Shown here in pieces: positions 11,361-23,585 of a stretch of 64,000 bases of DNA. The notes under the pieces were generated by a model. That model ran no database searches, was not told where the DNA came from, and saw only the letters and a program-made list of their open reading frames with translations. The position numbers were made by a program, and so were the translations under genes. Positions within the stretch are counted from its first letter, which is position 1, and every line of letters starts with the position of its first letter. Source of the stretch: Adenophora triphylla var. japonica (lineage: Eukaryota > Streptophyta > Magnoliopsida > Asterales > Campanulaceae); the NCBI GenBank assembly GCA_022495995.1, contig JAFEMH010004906.1, positions 62,001 to 126,000 on the forward strand. Direction: 5' to 3'.

Positions 11361-12116
11361 TGAACGGTATAAACCAGAGCTACGAACATGGGCTTGCCCG
11401 AACACAGGCCCAACTATATTGGGCCATGGATATTATATATTCATCAAGTGTTAGGGCCGAGCATTATCTTCCTCGTATGCCGAGGAACATTTACCTTGGC
11501 CTTATGTCGACATTCTTGGGCCGGCCTGTCCCAATTACCGAGGAGAGAAAAGTCCTTTACTCGTCATGTCACCAATTACCGAGGAAACAAAAGTATTCTC
11601 CCCGGCATATTTTCATGTCGGCCATTTACCAAATGACGAGAAAACAAAGTCATTTTCCTCGGCTAATTTGCCCAAGGCCGAGGAAAATCATTTGTCTTCC
11701 TCGGCGTTCCGGCTAGCAGTTACAATCCTTATTCAACAAGGATTATACAGTTGTAACCCAATCAGGATTACAATTACCAATATCAATTCAAGTCAAACAA
11801 GGATTTCTTAACAGATATGATCCTCTTAAGATTATATCTTATCTCTCTACAAGTTCACTCCAACATGGATTCTATCAATCCATTCTTATAAATACAAGCC
11901 CCATGGCTCATTATTTGGTAGGTTACTTTTTACATTGGAGAAACTCTGTCAATTTGATTTCTCTAATATCAACCGTGAACTTACTCTCACGCCGGAGGGC
12001 CTTTAGCCGGATCCGCCCCGGCTTAGTTTACGTGTTTTCTCTTATTTTCAGGCCTTGCAATCGCCGGAGCATTCGACGCTTGGATTTGGGCTGATTTGAC
12101 GATTTTGGCATCATCA
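11361..12116 (+). repeat. 3' LTR of the Tat element (756 bp)
   Basis: It starts TGAACGG after a purine-rich run and ends CATCATCA at 12116, giving TG...CA termini. The end is fixed by the match to bases 1-59; the start is inferred from the TG and the purine tract because the partner LTR is outside the window. The upstream half contains repeated TTCCTCGGC and GCCGAGGAA words, several as inverted pairs (for example 11470-11490 and 11650-11690). Confidence 0.7.
11887..11894 (+). promoter_or_regulatory. LTR TATA box
   Basis: TATAAATA lies about 220 bp before the LTR end, followed by ACAAGCCCCATGG, which fits a core promoter and transcription start of the Tat element. Confidence 0.6.
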
Positions 12117-12181
12117 ATAAAATTTAGAGATGGTCATGAAAAATAAATTGAAATTTTAAGAGGTCAAAAAATATTTATATA

Positions 12182-12463
12182 CTCCCTCCGTCCCATCTTA
12201 GTGTAGACTTCTTTCCTTTTTCGTCCGTCCCACCTTAGTGTAGACTGCCAAAATTAGAAAGTTTTTTATTATTTTTTATTTTCCCTACCCCACCCACTCA
12301 TTCTCTCTCTTCATTTTTCACCATACAATTTATTCAACCAACCTACTATTCACTTCACTCATTCTCTCTCTTCATTTTCTACCACACATTTTCATTATCT
12401 TAATAATATTCCTTAGTTATTGTGCCCACCACCTTAGTCTACACTAAGGTGGGACGGAGAGAG
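12182..12463. mobile_element. Stowaway (Tc1/mariner-type) MITE
   Basis: The left end CTCCCTCCGTCCCATCTTAG and the inverted right end CTCTCTCCGTCCCACCTTAG form 27-bp terminal inverted repeats with two visible mismatches. Both are flanked by TA (12180-12181 and 12464-12465), the target duplication of Stowaway. Length is 282 bp, with no coding capacity. Confidence 0.93.
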
Positions 12464-12465
12464 TA

Positions 12466-13038
12466 TTTTTTATTAAATTAAGTTGGATATTCCAAAAGCA
12501 GGAAAATATGAAAAGCTTTACTTTATAGAGCACTTTCAAGGTTGTAATCAAGGTCAATTCAAAAGAGTGAAAAGGTCAACTTTAGCCGGAGTATCATTAA
12601 TCTGAGAATAGTCATCGATAAAGTTAAATAGAAAAGGACAAATATAGGATACGAAATTTTAATGCCAATTTGATCCACCAACAAAGCACATAGTATGTTG
12701 AATACTCGCCGTTTAACTTTAACATTCGATTTTTTATTTTTAATTTAAAAGTTTACTTCCAATAAATTAGCTTTCAAAGAAATATTTATATTTTTTATTC
12801 AAAATCTGATGATTTTTAAAATAATAATAAAAAAATAAGATTTAAAGATTAACTTGTTAAGCACAAAATAAGAAAAGAATTACAATATATTGAAATACAA
12901 ATTACAACGTAAAATTAAACGAGCAGAACCTATAAGAAAATTCGTTTGATAATCTTATTGATGTTGCCCGATTCGTGTGTGACACACTCTCTTTAAAACA
13001 AATTCATCCCCTCAATGAGTTGTACTTGGGGTTGTTTT
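12466..13038. other. AT-rich DNA without recognisable features
   Basis: This is the flank between the Stowaway and the CACTA end. I see no gene, repeat array or element terminus in it. Confidence 0.5.
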
Positions 13039-13420
13039 CACTACAAGAAAAATGACTTTTTGAGACGGATTTGTGACACACCCTGAGACGGACATAATAT
13101 TATAGGCCAAAACTAAGTAGATTTGAAGCATGTTGACAAAATTCACTTTGTTACGGAGAATTTGTCATATTAATTGTCACAAATTAATTTCAGCCTAATT
13201 GGAGTCAAATTGTCCCGCTAAAAAAATTATTTGTTACGAAACAATTTGGGTTTGTGACAACTTGTAATAAATGTTAAGATAGAAAGCTATCACAAATCTA
13301 TTTCTGGAAGTTGTAAGTGAAAATGACGTTTTTTTTTTCAATTGTGACAGGGTTTATGACAAAATTTTAGCGGTCACAATATTTTGTCTAGATTGGGTAT
13401 TACTTTTACGGTTATTTGCT
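13039..13420 (+). repeat. CACTA left terminus and subterminal repeats
   Basis: After the terminus come short repeats of the type TTTGTGAC, GTCACAAA and TTGTGACA in both orientations (about 13066, 13167-13180, 13250, 13290, 13345, 13372). Arrays of such words are the binding region for the element-encoded DNA-binding protein in CACTA transposons. Whether this element encodes that protein is not visible here. Confidence 0.72.
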
Positions 13421-13738
13421 CGAGATTTCACATCAAATTCTACGGAAAAGACAGTAAAAGTTATTTTTCGATAGAAAAGATATATATTTTTAATCAAATT
13501 CATAATTGATCCCTCTACTTATATTTTTGTTCAAAATTGGTGATTGTAATAAATTATAAATTGATAATCACATTGTGCTCAACATTTTAAATAAAACATT
13601 AGATGTTCTAGTGGAATTTCATAATGTAATTAGTTCGTTCATAAATTTCTATAAAAAAACTAACACTAAATTCAAGTAATGTGCTTCTTGTGACTTTAAT
13701 TTAAGGCACACTGATCTTTTCAACTATACAGGTAGGGT

Positions 13739-14035
13739 TTAAAAATTGATTACTAATGATTTTTTTTCTAAAATATGTTTCAAACATTGATAAAGATGAA
13801 AGTGGAGATGGCCATTTTGGGCTGTGTCACGTGGGCGGTCCGTTCGGCCCGTGGCTGCAGCCCGCTTGACTCGCGCCCATTCAGCTCGTGGCCCCTTATC
13901 CGTTTGGCCCGCTTCGTATACCGGAGGGCCTGGACCAGAGATGTCCATACGGATCGGGTTTTGACTCGCAGATCAGAAGATCCATTTGGTCCGTGGCCCG
14001 TTTGACCCGTGGATCAGGGAGATCCGACATACCTG
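13739..14035. other. GC-rich block of unknown origin
   Basis: A sharp GC-rich island in AT-rich DNA, with imperfect repetition of words such as GGCCCGTGG, GGCCCGTTTG and CCCGCTTG. Open frames exist on both strands, but none looks like a known protein. Confidence 0.4.
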
Positions 14036-15218
14036 TTTTTGTATACTTACATTTGTTTAGTTTTTTATTTTTTATTTTTTTATATACCTTTTTGTAAATA
14101 ATATCAACTAGTGATACTCCCGTGCAATGCACGAACATCTACTAACACATAAAAGACGAAAATTTATACAAATACAACAGAAAATAGGAATGTTTGTATA
14201 CATTGTAAAACACTTATTTGAAAACTATATTATCGGTATAAATATCAGATTGAAGATCACTAAAATAAATCTATATTTAAAGCATAGTTAGTTTGTACAA
14301 AACGCATTTTATACGTAAATTCCCGTTCTATTCAATAATACTCACGTTTGGCGTCCGTTTTTCATTGCTATGGAATTAAACGCATATTTTTGATGTGAAA
14401 CATAGTTATTGTGTATTGAACGTGATATGTGCGTAATTTTAGTTAAGAAACAGGTGATTAAGGGAAGTAATTTGCCCACAGTGTCACTTAGTTTTCGCCA
14501 TCGATTGGAAAAGCGTAATCTATCCTAGTTCTAAGTCTCCCAATCTTTCTCTTCAACTGCAATTCGGAACTCTGGACTCTAGTAATTCTCCAAACAAAAA
14601 AATTACATGAAACTTTCAAGTATCATCAATTTTGGTTTTTGATAAGTTATTTTGTTCTTGAGCCGTATTCAATTTCTACATCCACGTTTGATTTTTACAT
14701 ATTTCATTAATGTTAATGTTATTGTTATATAATATTTTAAGATTTATGTATATAGATTAATATAGTAGTATTATTTCCTTCGTCCCAAAATGTATAATTA
14801 ATTTTCATTTTTTAGAAAAACAATAAAGATTGTTATTTTTGTACATTCACGTTTGATTTTCTTCTTTCTTTCTTTCTTTTCACGTGTGAGTTAAGGCATA
14901 TTTTTATAAATATATTATACTTCTAAAACATTAGGTAAATGTATAATTAATATTCATAATTTACCTATATATATTTATTATATTTTTCCTATACTTTTAC
15001 GTATTTAATTTTGACTATGATACATATAATACACGTTATATAAAAAATACACAATATTTATGTTTCACTTTTTCATGCCGTATTTTTTAGCGTATTTTTA
15101 AAATAAAATTCGTACACAATTAATACTCATCTCCTCGCCTCCTGACATGGGATAAAGTAAAAAAAATCATGCGGTATACTCATCTTGTTTTTTTTTTAAA
15201 AGAAACATATACTCATCT

Positions 15219-15255
<37 letters not shown>

Positions 15256-17085
15256 ATAATTTACACTTAATAATTATTAAAAAAACACTAAATTGAAATT
15301 TTTTGGTAATAATAATTTTTAGATTTGACTAAAAATTATTATTTAAAAAAAATTATTATTTGGATGGGTTGTATACAAAATTGTAAAAAAGGTTTAATTA
15401 AACAACTTAAAACAAAATGTTTTTTAAAATAAACTTAAAATAAATAAATTATTAACTTATAATTTTTTTAACTTGAATATAGGAATAGTAATACAACATC
15501 TATTTTAATTACTTCTTTGGATAAAATAAATAAAGTAATAATTTATGAATTTTTAATATTTATAGGTCAATTTTGAAATATATTTATAAAATAAATCTTT
15601 TTTTTTTTTAAGTCTTGAAATAAAACCTTTGTTAAAAGACCTAAAAAAATGTTTTTTGTAAAATTTTTTAGATTTTATGAATATTACAACTATATCCTAA
15701 AGTTGGAAGACTTGATTGCCCTTAATGAAACAATATATGAACTATTTTGCCCTTTGATGTTGACACTTTTGAGGGGGAAAGCAACTTTAAAAAATAAATG
15801 AAAAAGTCATGGGAATTGTGAAGTATTTGTTTTATTCAAAGGAAGAGAAATGTCAGATTTGCCCTTTATTGTTGAAAAATTTACCACTTGCTTCCTTTTA
15901 ATATAGTATAGATAATAAAAAAAAGTCTAAAATAATATTTTCTAGTCAATAAAAAATTAATAAAAAAGTAAAAATAAATAAAGGATATAGTCCGTCCCTC
16001 TTTTCTTTTATATACTTTCATTTGTTTAATTTTTTTAATCTTTTTTATATACTTTTTTGTAAAAAATATCAGTAATAATAAAATTCTAAAATATTATTTT
16101 TTAGTCAATAAAAAAAATAAAAAAAATAAAGGATAGTCCGTCCCTCTTTTCTTTTATATACTTTCATTTGTTTAGTTTTTTTCTATCTTTTTTTATTACA
16201 TTTTTGTAAAAAATATCAATAATAAAAAAATTTCTAAAATATTATTTACTAGTCAATAAAAAATTAATAAAAAATAAAAATAAATAAAGGATAATTCGTC
16301 CCTCTTTTCTTTTAGATACTCTCATTAGTTTAATTTTTTTATATCTTTTTTTATATACCTTTTTGTAACAAATACCAATAATAAAAAAAGTCTAAACTAA
16401 AATTTTCTAGTCAATAAAAAATTAATAAAAATAAAAATTAATAAAGGATAATCCGTCCATCTTTTCTTTTATATACTTTCATTTGTTTAGTTTTTTCTAT
16501 CTTTTTTTATATACCTTTTGTAAAAAATATCAGTAATAAAAAAAATCTAAAATTTTATTTTCTAGTCAATAAAAAATTAATAAAAAAATAAAAATAAATA
16601 AAGGATAGTCCGTCCCTCTTTTATTTTATATACTTTCATTTGTTTAGTTTTTTTATATCTTTTTTTTTATATTCCTTTTTATAAAAAATATCAGTAATAA
16701 AAAAGTCTAAAATATTATTTCCTAGTCAATAAAAAATTAATAAAAAAAATCAAAATAAATAAAGGATAGTCCGTCCGTATTTTCTTTTATATACTTTCAT
16801 TTGTTTAGTTTTTTTCTATCTTTTTTTATATACATTTTTGTAAAAAATATCAGTAATAAAAAAAGCTTAAAGTATTATTTACTAGTCAATAAAAAATTAA
16901 TAAAATAAATAAATAAATAAAGGATAGTCCGTCCCTTTTTTCTTTTATATACTTTCATTTGTTTAATTTGTTTATAGCTTTTTTTATATGCCTTTTTGTG
17001 AAAAATATCAGTAATAAAAAAATCTAAAATATTATTTTCTAGTCAATAAAAAATTAATAAAAAAATAAAAATAAACATAGGTATA
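14036..17085. repeat. AT-rich tandem array (about 155-bp unit), interrupted by a Helitron
   Basis: The unit contains GGATAGTCCGTCCCTC, TTTTATATACTTTCATTTG, TTTTTGTAAAAAATATCAG, AGTCTAAAATATTATTTT and CTAGTCAATAAAAAATTAA. About seven to eight copies run from 15913 to 17085. A first, partial copy at 14036-14107 breaks off after TTGTAAATAATATCAA and resumes at 15913 with TAATAAAA, so the Helitron at 14108-15912 sits inside one unit. No coding capacity. Confidence 0.88.
14108..15912 (-). mobile_element. Non-autonomous Helitron (ATREP-like)
   Basis: Read on the minus strand, it starts TCTATACTATATTAAAAGG at 15912 and ends with a small hairpin (CGTGC ATT GCACG) followed by CTAG at 14108. These match the 5' TC and 3' hairpin-CTRR rules, and the 5' end is the ATREP type as I remember it. 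It is flanked by A at 14107 and T at 15913, the AT target of Helitrons, and shows no target duplication. Removing it restores a tandem-repeat unit like its neighbours. It is 1805 bp, AT-rich, with an (AT)16 run at 15221-15252 and no Rep/helicase sequence, so it would need an enzyme from elsewhere. Confidence 0.85.
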
Positions 17086-17099
17086 CTTAATACTAATTA

Positions 17100-19370
17100 A
17101 GGGGTGTGAATTGCAACCTTCTTTATAAAAGTCTCCAAAATTTAGTTGGATTATGCTTATTTGCCGTATACAATACCGCGAATTTACGGTTTCCAAAATA
17201 TTATTCCCAAAAGTTCCCACGTTATTTTCCCACCATAAAAAAAAACCTTGAAGAAAACAATTTGGGGGAGCAGCAACTACCCTCTGCGCCTCTAAAAACC
17301 CTTCGTCTCTTGTTTAGGAGAGGAGTAATCCAGGTCTAGCCGTCATGGAATTGCAAGAAATTCTCGTATAGATCGAGAATCAAATCTCTTCGTGGTCGGA
17401 AGATCGTTCGCTTAAGGTAAATCTTGTACTTTCCCCTTTATTTCACAATCATAAACCCTAGATTACTTCTATATAAGAATTAAACTTTATTATACTTCCA
17501 TGGTGATAGTTACCTATACATATATGAGTTTTGTATATTCAATTCCAATTTGATGACATTTATTTTGGGACAGAGAGAGAGAGTAATACTTGTATTTATT
17601 AAGGTATTTCTGAAAGGATAGTAGCTTGACCTCTGCTTTGTAACTGGAAGAAAAGAGAAAATATCGCAAGAAAGAGAAGCTTGTACCTTGCTCTGCCTAT
17701 CCGTATTGCTTAACAAATCAAAAATTCTCTTGGCCATTATAGTTACCTATACATATATGAGTTCATGTTTCGACTTAAAAAAGATTAACTTGATAGTCTC
17801 TTATAGGATAATACACTAATTAGTTCGACATTACTGAATAACTAGTTTAAACATAAAAGACTCTTGTGTTTATAGATTCTATACTTTCTGATTTTCTTAA
17901 ACTTCGGAAATGGTGCTTGTGGATTTTGACAATCTGTAACTATTTTGCAGTCCTAGGGTGTCGATGCAGCTGGATACAACATTCCTCATCCATCAGATGC
18001 TCTAGTAAATATCAGAGTCCAGACAACTGGTAAGACTTGTGTCTCCTTCTCTGTTATCATTTGTGCGCTTTATTGTTTATTCGTGGTTGATGTCATGTCT
18101 CGATCTTTCAATGCAAGCTTATTATATCTCGCTTCCCTGAGTGAGATGAAATGTGATGGGGAGGCTAACATGCAATATATTTGCCTTATTTTCTTTCTTT
18201 CTTTCCATCTCTCTATAACCCTCCATACCATTTGAAGATTCCCTTTTCTTCTTTTTGAATTGTACCCATTAAAGAGTTCTTTGTTCAAGAAGCTCACAGT
18301 ATCCAAGGTATACTAAACTTAACCCTCTTCCAGCAAATAAAGGTCAGTTTATTTGCGGAAATTTTGTTATGACCATTTTTAAGCATGATCATGCAGTCCT
18401 CAAAACTTAAAAGTCTAATTCTTCAAAGAGGTACTATTCAAATGGGGTACTGAATTTTGTATCGTCTTTATTTTAGATGCTTTTCTTTGGGCAACCTGTT
18501 ATACTTGCTCTGTAGACGAAGATAAATTGCTTTCTTCCTGTCATCATGAGCGGGATCAATTTCACTTCATTGCCATGGTTATTTGTGATTTAAGCTGTCT
18601 AATTCTCAAAGTAACAACTGTGTCCATCCCATTGAGATGGTTCCTTTTCTAAAGTTGAGATATAACGTCCATGTAATTTGATGTTTAACCTTCATGTAAA
18701 AATAACTAGTTTAAACATAAAAGACTCTTGTGTTTATAGATTCTATACTTTCTGATTTTCTTAAACTTCTGAAATGGTGGTTGTGGATTTTGACAATCTA
18801 TAACTATTTTGCAGTCCTAGGGTGATAGTTACCTGTACATATACGAGTTTTGTATATTCAATTTCATGTATTTTTCAGAGACGACAAAAGAACAGAAGTA
18901 GGAATCTCAATTTCATTAATTCTCAAACTCTTTAATACAAGTATAATTATGTTTCAAATCTTCTCTTTTTCGACTTATAGATATGTACATCATTGAATAC
19001 TTTTAATTGCTCAAGAAAGAACCTTACATATCATAGTACATGCATATTGTAAAAGCATGTTGTTCAGTTCCTTTGGCATTACTTTTCTTTCATTATATTT
19101 TATTTGATCTCAACTTAAGCATGATTTTCAAGCTATGTATGCTTCATTAATGGTCTCGACGTTCAAATTTTAGACATGAACTATGACCATTGATCGTAGT
19201 TGGATGTATAGACAGGTTGGAGAAAGAAGAAGGTATACAGATGAATACCTTAGAGGTGTTGAGGAGTTTTTAAATTTTGCATACGACCACCCTGAATGTG
19301 TTGATGATGGTAAAATTCGGTGTCCATGTAAGCGTTGCAGATGTTTTAACTATAAAGAGCAAGATGGAGT
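17100..19370 (+). pseudogene. 5' part of the CACTA TNP2-type transposase gene (exons 1-3)
   Basis: Likely structure: a 5' untranslated exon ending at 17416 (CGCTTAAG followed by GTAAAT), a second exon 17951-18029 (after TTTTGCAG, before GTAAGACT), and a coding exon from 19174 (after AAATTTTAG). The start codon is at 19183. The protein begins MTIDRSWMYRQVGERR and continues EYLRGVEEFLNFAYDHPE and DGKIRCPCKRCRC. This is the Cys-rich transposase-associated N-terminal domain found in plant TNP2 proteins. The reading frame is cut at 19370 by the Athila LTR. Exon positions are inferred from splice-like sites only. Confidence 0.72.
17837..17960 (+). repeat. 124-bp direct duplication (second copy 18701-18824)
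   Basis: The stretch from AATAACTAGTTTAAACATA to TTTTGCAGTCCTAGGGTG occurs twice with a few differences, 864 bp apart. Each copy carries the same potential splice acceptor TTTTGCAG. The phrase following the second copy (GATAGTTACCTGTACATATA) also echoes bases near 17505 and 17740. These look like local duplications inside the first transposase introns. Confidence 0.85.
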
Positions 19371-20713
19371 TGATGGATAAAATTCCACTGGGTAATAAAA
19401 CCTTGCAAGTACAAGTTAGCGAAGTAGCAGTACAAGTAAGGGTCGAACCACAGAGACTCGCGTGTTCAACAAGTTGATTTAATTAATGCAGAAAAGTAAC
19501 AAAGGGCGGGTTTTTGATTTTTGTTTATTAAAACTAATAACAAAAAGAAACTACGCAACTAAAGTAGCAAATAAAAAGAACAAGGAAGTAATTCAAGGAT
19601 TAAAACAAGTAGCCCACGGATTGGATTCACAACATATTATCTCTTTATGCTTTTGAATAATAAAAATATTAATTGGGTTCTAGGGTTTCTTCGCTTTTAT
19701 AAGAATTGGGACGGTTGGATGACCGGGTTGCAATCCTAATATCGAGCAATTACCAATTATCACGCAAGATCAAACCAATAAAAGCTCAATTCATTAAGAA
19801 CAAAAGAATTAATGAAACGTAAACCATATTGATTCACGCAAGATAGTCAATCAGATCTAATCACCCTAATAGTGTTCACGCACAATTTTCCACGCAAGTG
19901 AAAGAATTGTACCAAATACAGATTAAGAATATTAGGATGATCTAAAACCGCAATTAAAGAGGAATTAAAAGATTAGCATAAAGATCAAATATGTGTTACT
20001 ACCAATCCGCGAACTAAACAATTTAGCTACTCATACTCATACTAAAAATCACAAAATTAAAATAAATAACCATAAAAAACCTGGATTCGGATAGTAATAA
20101 AATGGCAAACAAACAATGGAACTGTTCTTGTGGTTTTTTCTGGGAACAGTAGCCGTCCTCTTCCAATTGTCTCTCCCCCCAACTATACTAGGAATCTATG
20201 TTATATTAGGAAAAGAAAAACATACCAAAAATAAAATAAAAACTCCTACAAAGCTTACCCAAGAAAAATGAGAGTGGGCCTGAAGCGGTTCATTAACATG
20301 GGACTCACGGTTTCCTCCACATCAACTTCCAGCCTTTTCATTAAAGTCCCTGGAGTTTCGAATATTGACAGTTTGGTCCTCCAGATTTCATATATTCCAG
20401 AAAAGTCCTCAGCTTTCAGATTCTTGCAGTTTGGTCCCTGAAACTTCTGTTAATTGCAGCTTGATCCTCAATTGTCTTTGACTTGCACACTTGCACGCTG
20501 GCTTTGACGGGATGATTGAGCAACTTACATCTTCTTGAAAATACATCATTAAACAACCAAAAATAAATCTTTAAAGTACCATGCTTTCCAACAAAGCCTA
20601 TCATTACATACTAACTTAAATTACATCAAACCTAGTCTAAAATACATCAAAATAAAATAAAGGATAAAAGTCCGTAAACATCGGAATAAAATAGTGTAAA
20701 ATCTTTCACATCA
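19371..20713 (-). repeat. 3' LTR of Athila (1343 bp)
   Basis: It begins TGATGGATAAAATTCC and ends CTTTCACATCA on the plus strand. The part from ACTCCTACAAAG to the end matches the 5' LTR. The stretch of about 850 bp between 19396 and 20243 (phrases GGTCGAACCACAGAGACTCG and ATTCACGCAAGAT) is missing from the 5' LTR. This is the longer, ancestral form. Confidence 0.88.
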
Positions 20714-21860
20714 CATTCTCCCACGCTTAGACCATTACTCGTCCTTGAGTAATATTCCTAACCCCACTCTAAGCACCGGTCTATATAGCGTAGCATGGGA
20801 GAAAATGACTCCTAGTCTCCTCTAGATCCCCATCATAACGAGTCAGAAACACAAAACCCAGAGTGGAAATAACTCCGTCCCCTTATCACTCCACAAAAAA
20901 AAGTATCAATGGCCCTAGTTCGATATTAACACCAATAATAAAATAAAACAATATCCGACTAGGGCCCACATATAAAAGCTAGGGGGAACTAAAAATGTCC
21001 TACATTTCCCCCACGCTTATCTCACATACAACATTCCTCAAATAAAAAAATCAATGTTGGGTGTAAATCCCTAACAAAGACTTACCTCATGTCAAGCTCC
21101 AATGCCCCCTTATGACTCCAACCAAAAAAAAAAAGAAGAGGATTTTCTATCCTATCGCCTCTATCCCAGCCTCCTACTTCTTAACAAAAATCCTACCCGA
21201 ACCTCCGAACCTCCCTTAGGACGCCAATCCGGTGAATAAGAAAATAGTTCACTCACGTTCTCACCTTTTGCCTAGGTGCCCTTTCAGGTTTTCACCTAGC
21301 CTCTCTTTCTTTTCTATTTCACATTCATTTTTTTTTCATTTTTTTTTGAAGAACATAAAAATTGGTAAACATGAAAGACAGATAGACAGAAATGTAGGTA
21401 CACCACCCCCAAACTAAATGTTTACATTCCAAATATAAAGCAAAGTAAAGAACAAGGTTAGGGACACCTCTCGAAGATCACCGGGACAGATTACTATTAT
21501 GATATATAAACTGACGCATGAATGGAGTGATTTGTGCCACTGCAATGTTATCCTCATCAAATTACTGGCCTTTTGGCAACTGAACTTTCTTTGCAACAAT
21601 GGTCTTCTTTGAAGTTGAAACTCTCTTTAGGGCCATGGCCAATCCACAAATTAACACCACCAACATAATCACACATGCCCTTCCAACGATCAACAATTAT
21701 GCTAGTACATACCCACTTACTGATTCCCACAATACCCAGTTTACCACCCAAAGATTCATGCCCTTAGATTCACAACAATACCACTGAACTAATCCATGTT
21801 ACACATAACAATTCCAAGCTTTTATTCACAAAATTCAGTTTCAAAATATCTCAAATACGT
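20714..21860 (-). other. Athila 3' untranslated region with polypurine tract
   Basis: Directly next to the LTR the minus strand reads AAGCGTGGGAGAATG, a good polypurine tract. The rest holds CT-rich stretches and no recognisable protein. Confidence 0.65.
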
Positions 21861-22229
21861 TGAAATTACCCGAATTTTCGCGCGCGGCAAAAAGGCAGTT
21901 GTCTTTCCTGGGAGGCGTTGGTGTCTGAGACCTTGCTTTCGGGAAGGAGAGGAGTCGCCACGCGGTTTTTTATTTTGATCCCAAACGTTGAAAAACTGCT
22001 TTTGTGAAAACGGTGTCGTTATTATTGATAGCAAAAACTTAGGAAAAATCTTTAAAATGGGGGTGTCATTTTTATTGGTAGCAAAAACGAGGAAAAAGTT
22101 TTTTTGAGTACCAGAGATTGTTAGGTTCGGAGGTCACGTTACGTTTCGGGAAGAGTATTTTGAGATCACCCGAAACGCCTCGTATGACGAGTCTTTCTAC
22201 CTTTCTCGAAAATGTGTGCGTGTGTGTGG

Positions 22230-23040
22230 GTTTGCATTTTGAAAATGGGGGCTTGAATGACAAGCTTAATCTTGGTTTGAATGTCAAACGTTGATTATGT
22301 GATTCCTTTTTGAAAAAGACAAGCGTTTGAATGACAAACGTCGATTTTGAAGTTTTTAGGAAAAGTGACACGAGTGCTGATTTTAACTGTTTAACTTAAG
22401 TGTCAAATGTTGACTTTTAAGAAAAGAGCGTTTGAATGTCAAACGTCGGATTTTGAGTTTGAAGGTGATCGTTTGGATGCCAAACGTCACTTCGCGCATT
22501 TTTTAAAGAGAGTTCGAATGTCGAACTCCGGTTTTGAATCGGGCATTACATTGTTAGCGATTTTATGGGAAAAAAAAAGCATTAAATGATTTTAAGTGTC
22601 GAAAGTCGGATTTTAAGTTTGAAGATGATCGTTTGGATGCCAAACGTCATTTCGCGCATTTTTGAAAGAGAGTTTGAATGTCGAACTCCGGTTTTGAACC
22701 GGGCATTACATTGTTAGCGATTTTACGGGAAAAAAGCATTAAATGATATGCGATCAACGAATCGTTTTTGCGACTCGAACTTTTGATAAGTAAATACTAT
22801 CACGAGCCAAACGACTCGGACTTGTAAACGACAGTATTTAAAGTGCAGTATCGACGGAATCAAACGACCCGGAATTGTAAAGTGCGTTCAACGAGCCAAA
22901 CAGCTCGGAATTGTAAAGTTGCGTAAAAGTAAATGACGATCGACGGATCAAACGACCCGAAATTTGTAAATGACATGAAAGTAAATGACGTTCGACGGAT
23001 CAAACGATCCGGAATTGTAAATGACATAAAAGTAACGGAA
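22230..23040. repeat. Degenerate short repeats inside the solo LTR
   Basis: Two layers are visible. At 22230-22750 the words GTTTGAATGTCAAACG and GTTTGGATGCCAAACG recur; they are inverted-repeat units. They lie within a larger direct duplication of roughly 165 bp (about 22459-22590 and 22625-22745). At 22750-23040 a unit like CGACGGATCAAACGACCCGG plus AATTGTAAA recurs about six times. Open frames here are repeat artefacts. Confidence 0.8.
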
Positions 23041-23454
23041 CGGGGCCGGAACGCCGTTTTAACCCGAGATTACTTCTCTTACGGGAAGAGAAGAGGATCA
23101 AGGACTAAAACGTATCGGACCCCGTTAGACGGTGACGTCTACATTTCAACAACGTTCGTCCGAAATGATTGTAGCGACTGGCACGTAAACCGAGATGGGA
23201 TGAGATTTTAGGGAGTGAGAGAGCACTACCTATGGATAGGGTCGGCTCCTTTGGCTCGGTGGGCGTATACGGAATATGAAAAGGTGTTTGGAACGGTGTT
23301 TCGAGGTGGTGGGGGTTGTATTTGGTTGAAATACGGAGTTTTCACGCAAATCGAGGCGAAACGGGGGCTCGGGAGAGGGTGAAAAGGGTTTGGGCCGTGG
23401 CTGTGGTGAATTTGGGTGAATTTTGTTGTTGTTAAAATGTTTGACAGCCCTCTG

Positions 23455-23585
23455 TATTTATAGGTGAATTTTGCAAAAGAGTCCGGACGGACTTGGGCTG
23501 AATTCCAGGGGTTTCTGTGAAACTTTGGAAACTGGAGGGACTTGTTGGCAATTCTGGATTCTCTGCAAAGGAGTCCGGCCGGACT
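23455..23585 (-). promoter_or_regulatory. Solo-LTR core promoter: TATA plus two palindromes
   Basis: On the minus strand TATAAATA is at 23462-23455. Seventeen bases upstream is AGTCCGGACGGACT (23480-23493, arms of 6 around 2 bases). A second copy, AGTCCGGCCGGACT (23572-23585), is a perfect 14-bp palindrome. Confidence 0.6.

Larger units (their letters stand above)
1..12116 (+). mobile_element. Tat-lineage Ty3/gypsy LTR retrotransposon, decayed, 5' LTR cut by window
   Basis: Bases 1-59 are repeated almost exactly at 12057-12116, so the window opens in the last part of the 5' LTR and the 3' LTR ends at 12116. Between them, in order on the plus strand, are a primer-binding site, gag, aspartic protease, reverse transcriptase, RNase H, a second RNase H, integrase, a tandem array and an antisense ORF. 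A second RNase H plus an antisense ORF between integrase and the 3' LTR is known for the Tat lineage. All coding parts carry frameshifts and stops, so the copy is not autonomous. The 5' target-site duplication lies outside the window; the 3' flank begins ataaa. Confidence 0.88.

Noticed and set aside
13775..14005. 76-codon open frame in the GC-rich block
   Set aside because: Open on both strands because of GC-rich repeats; no known domain or splice context.
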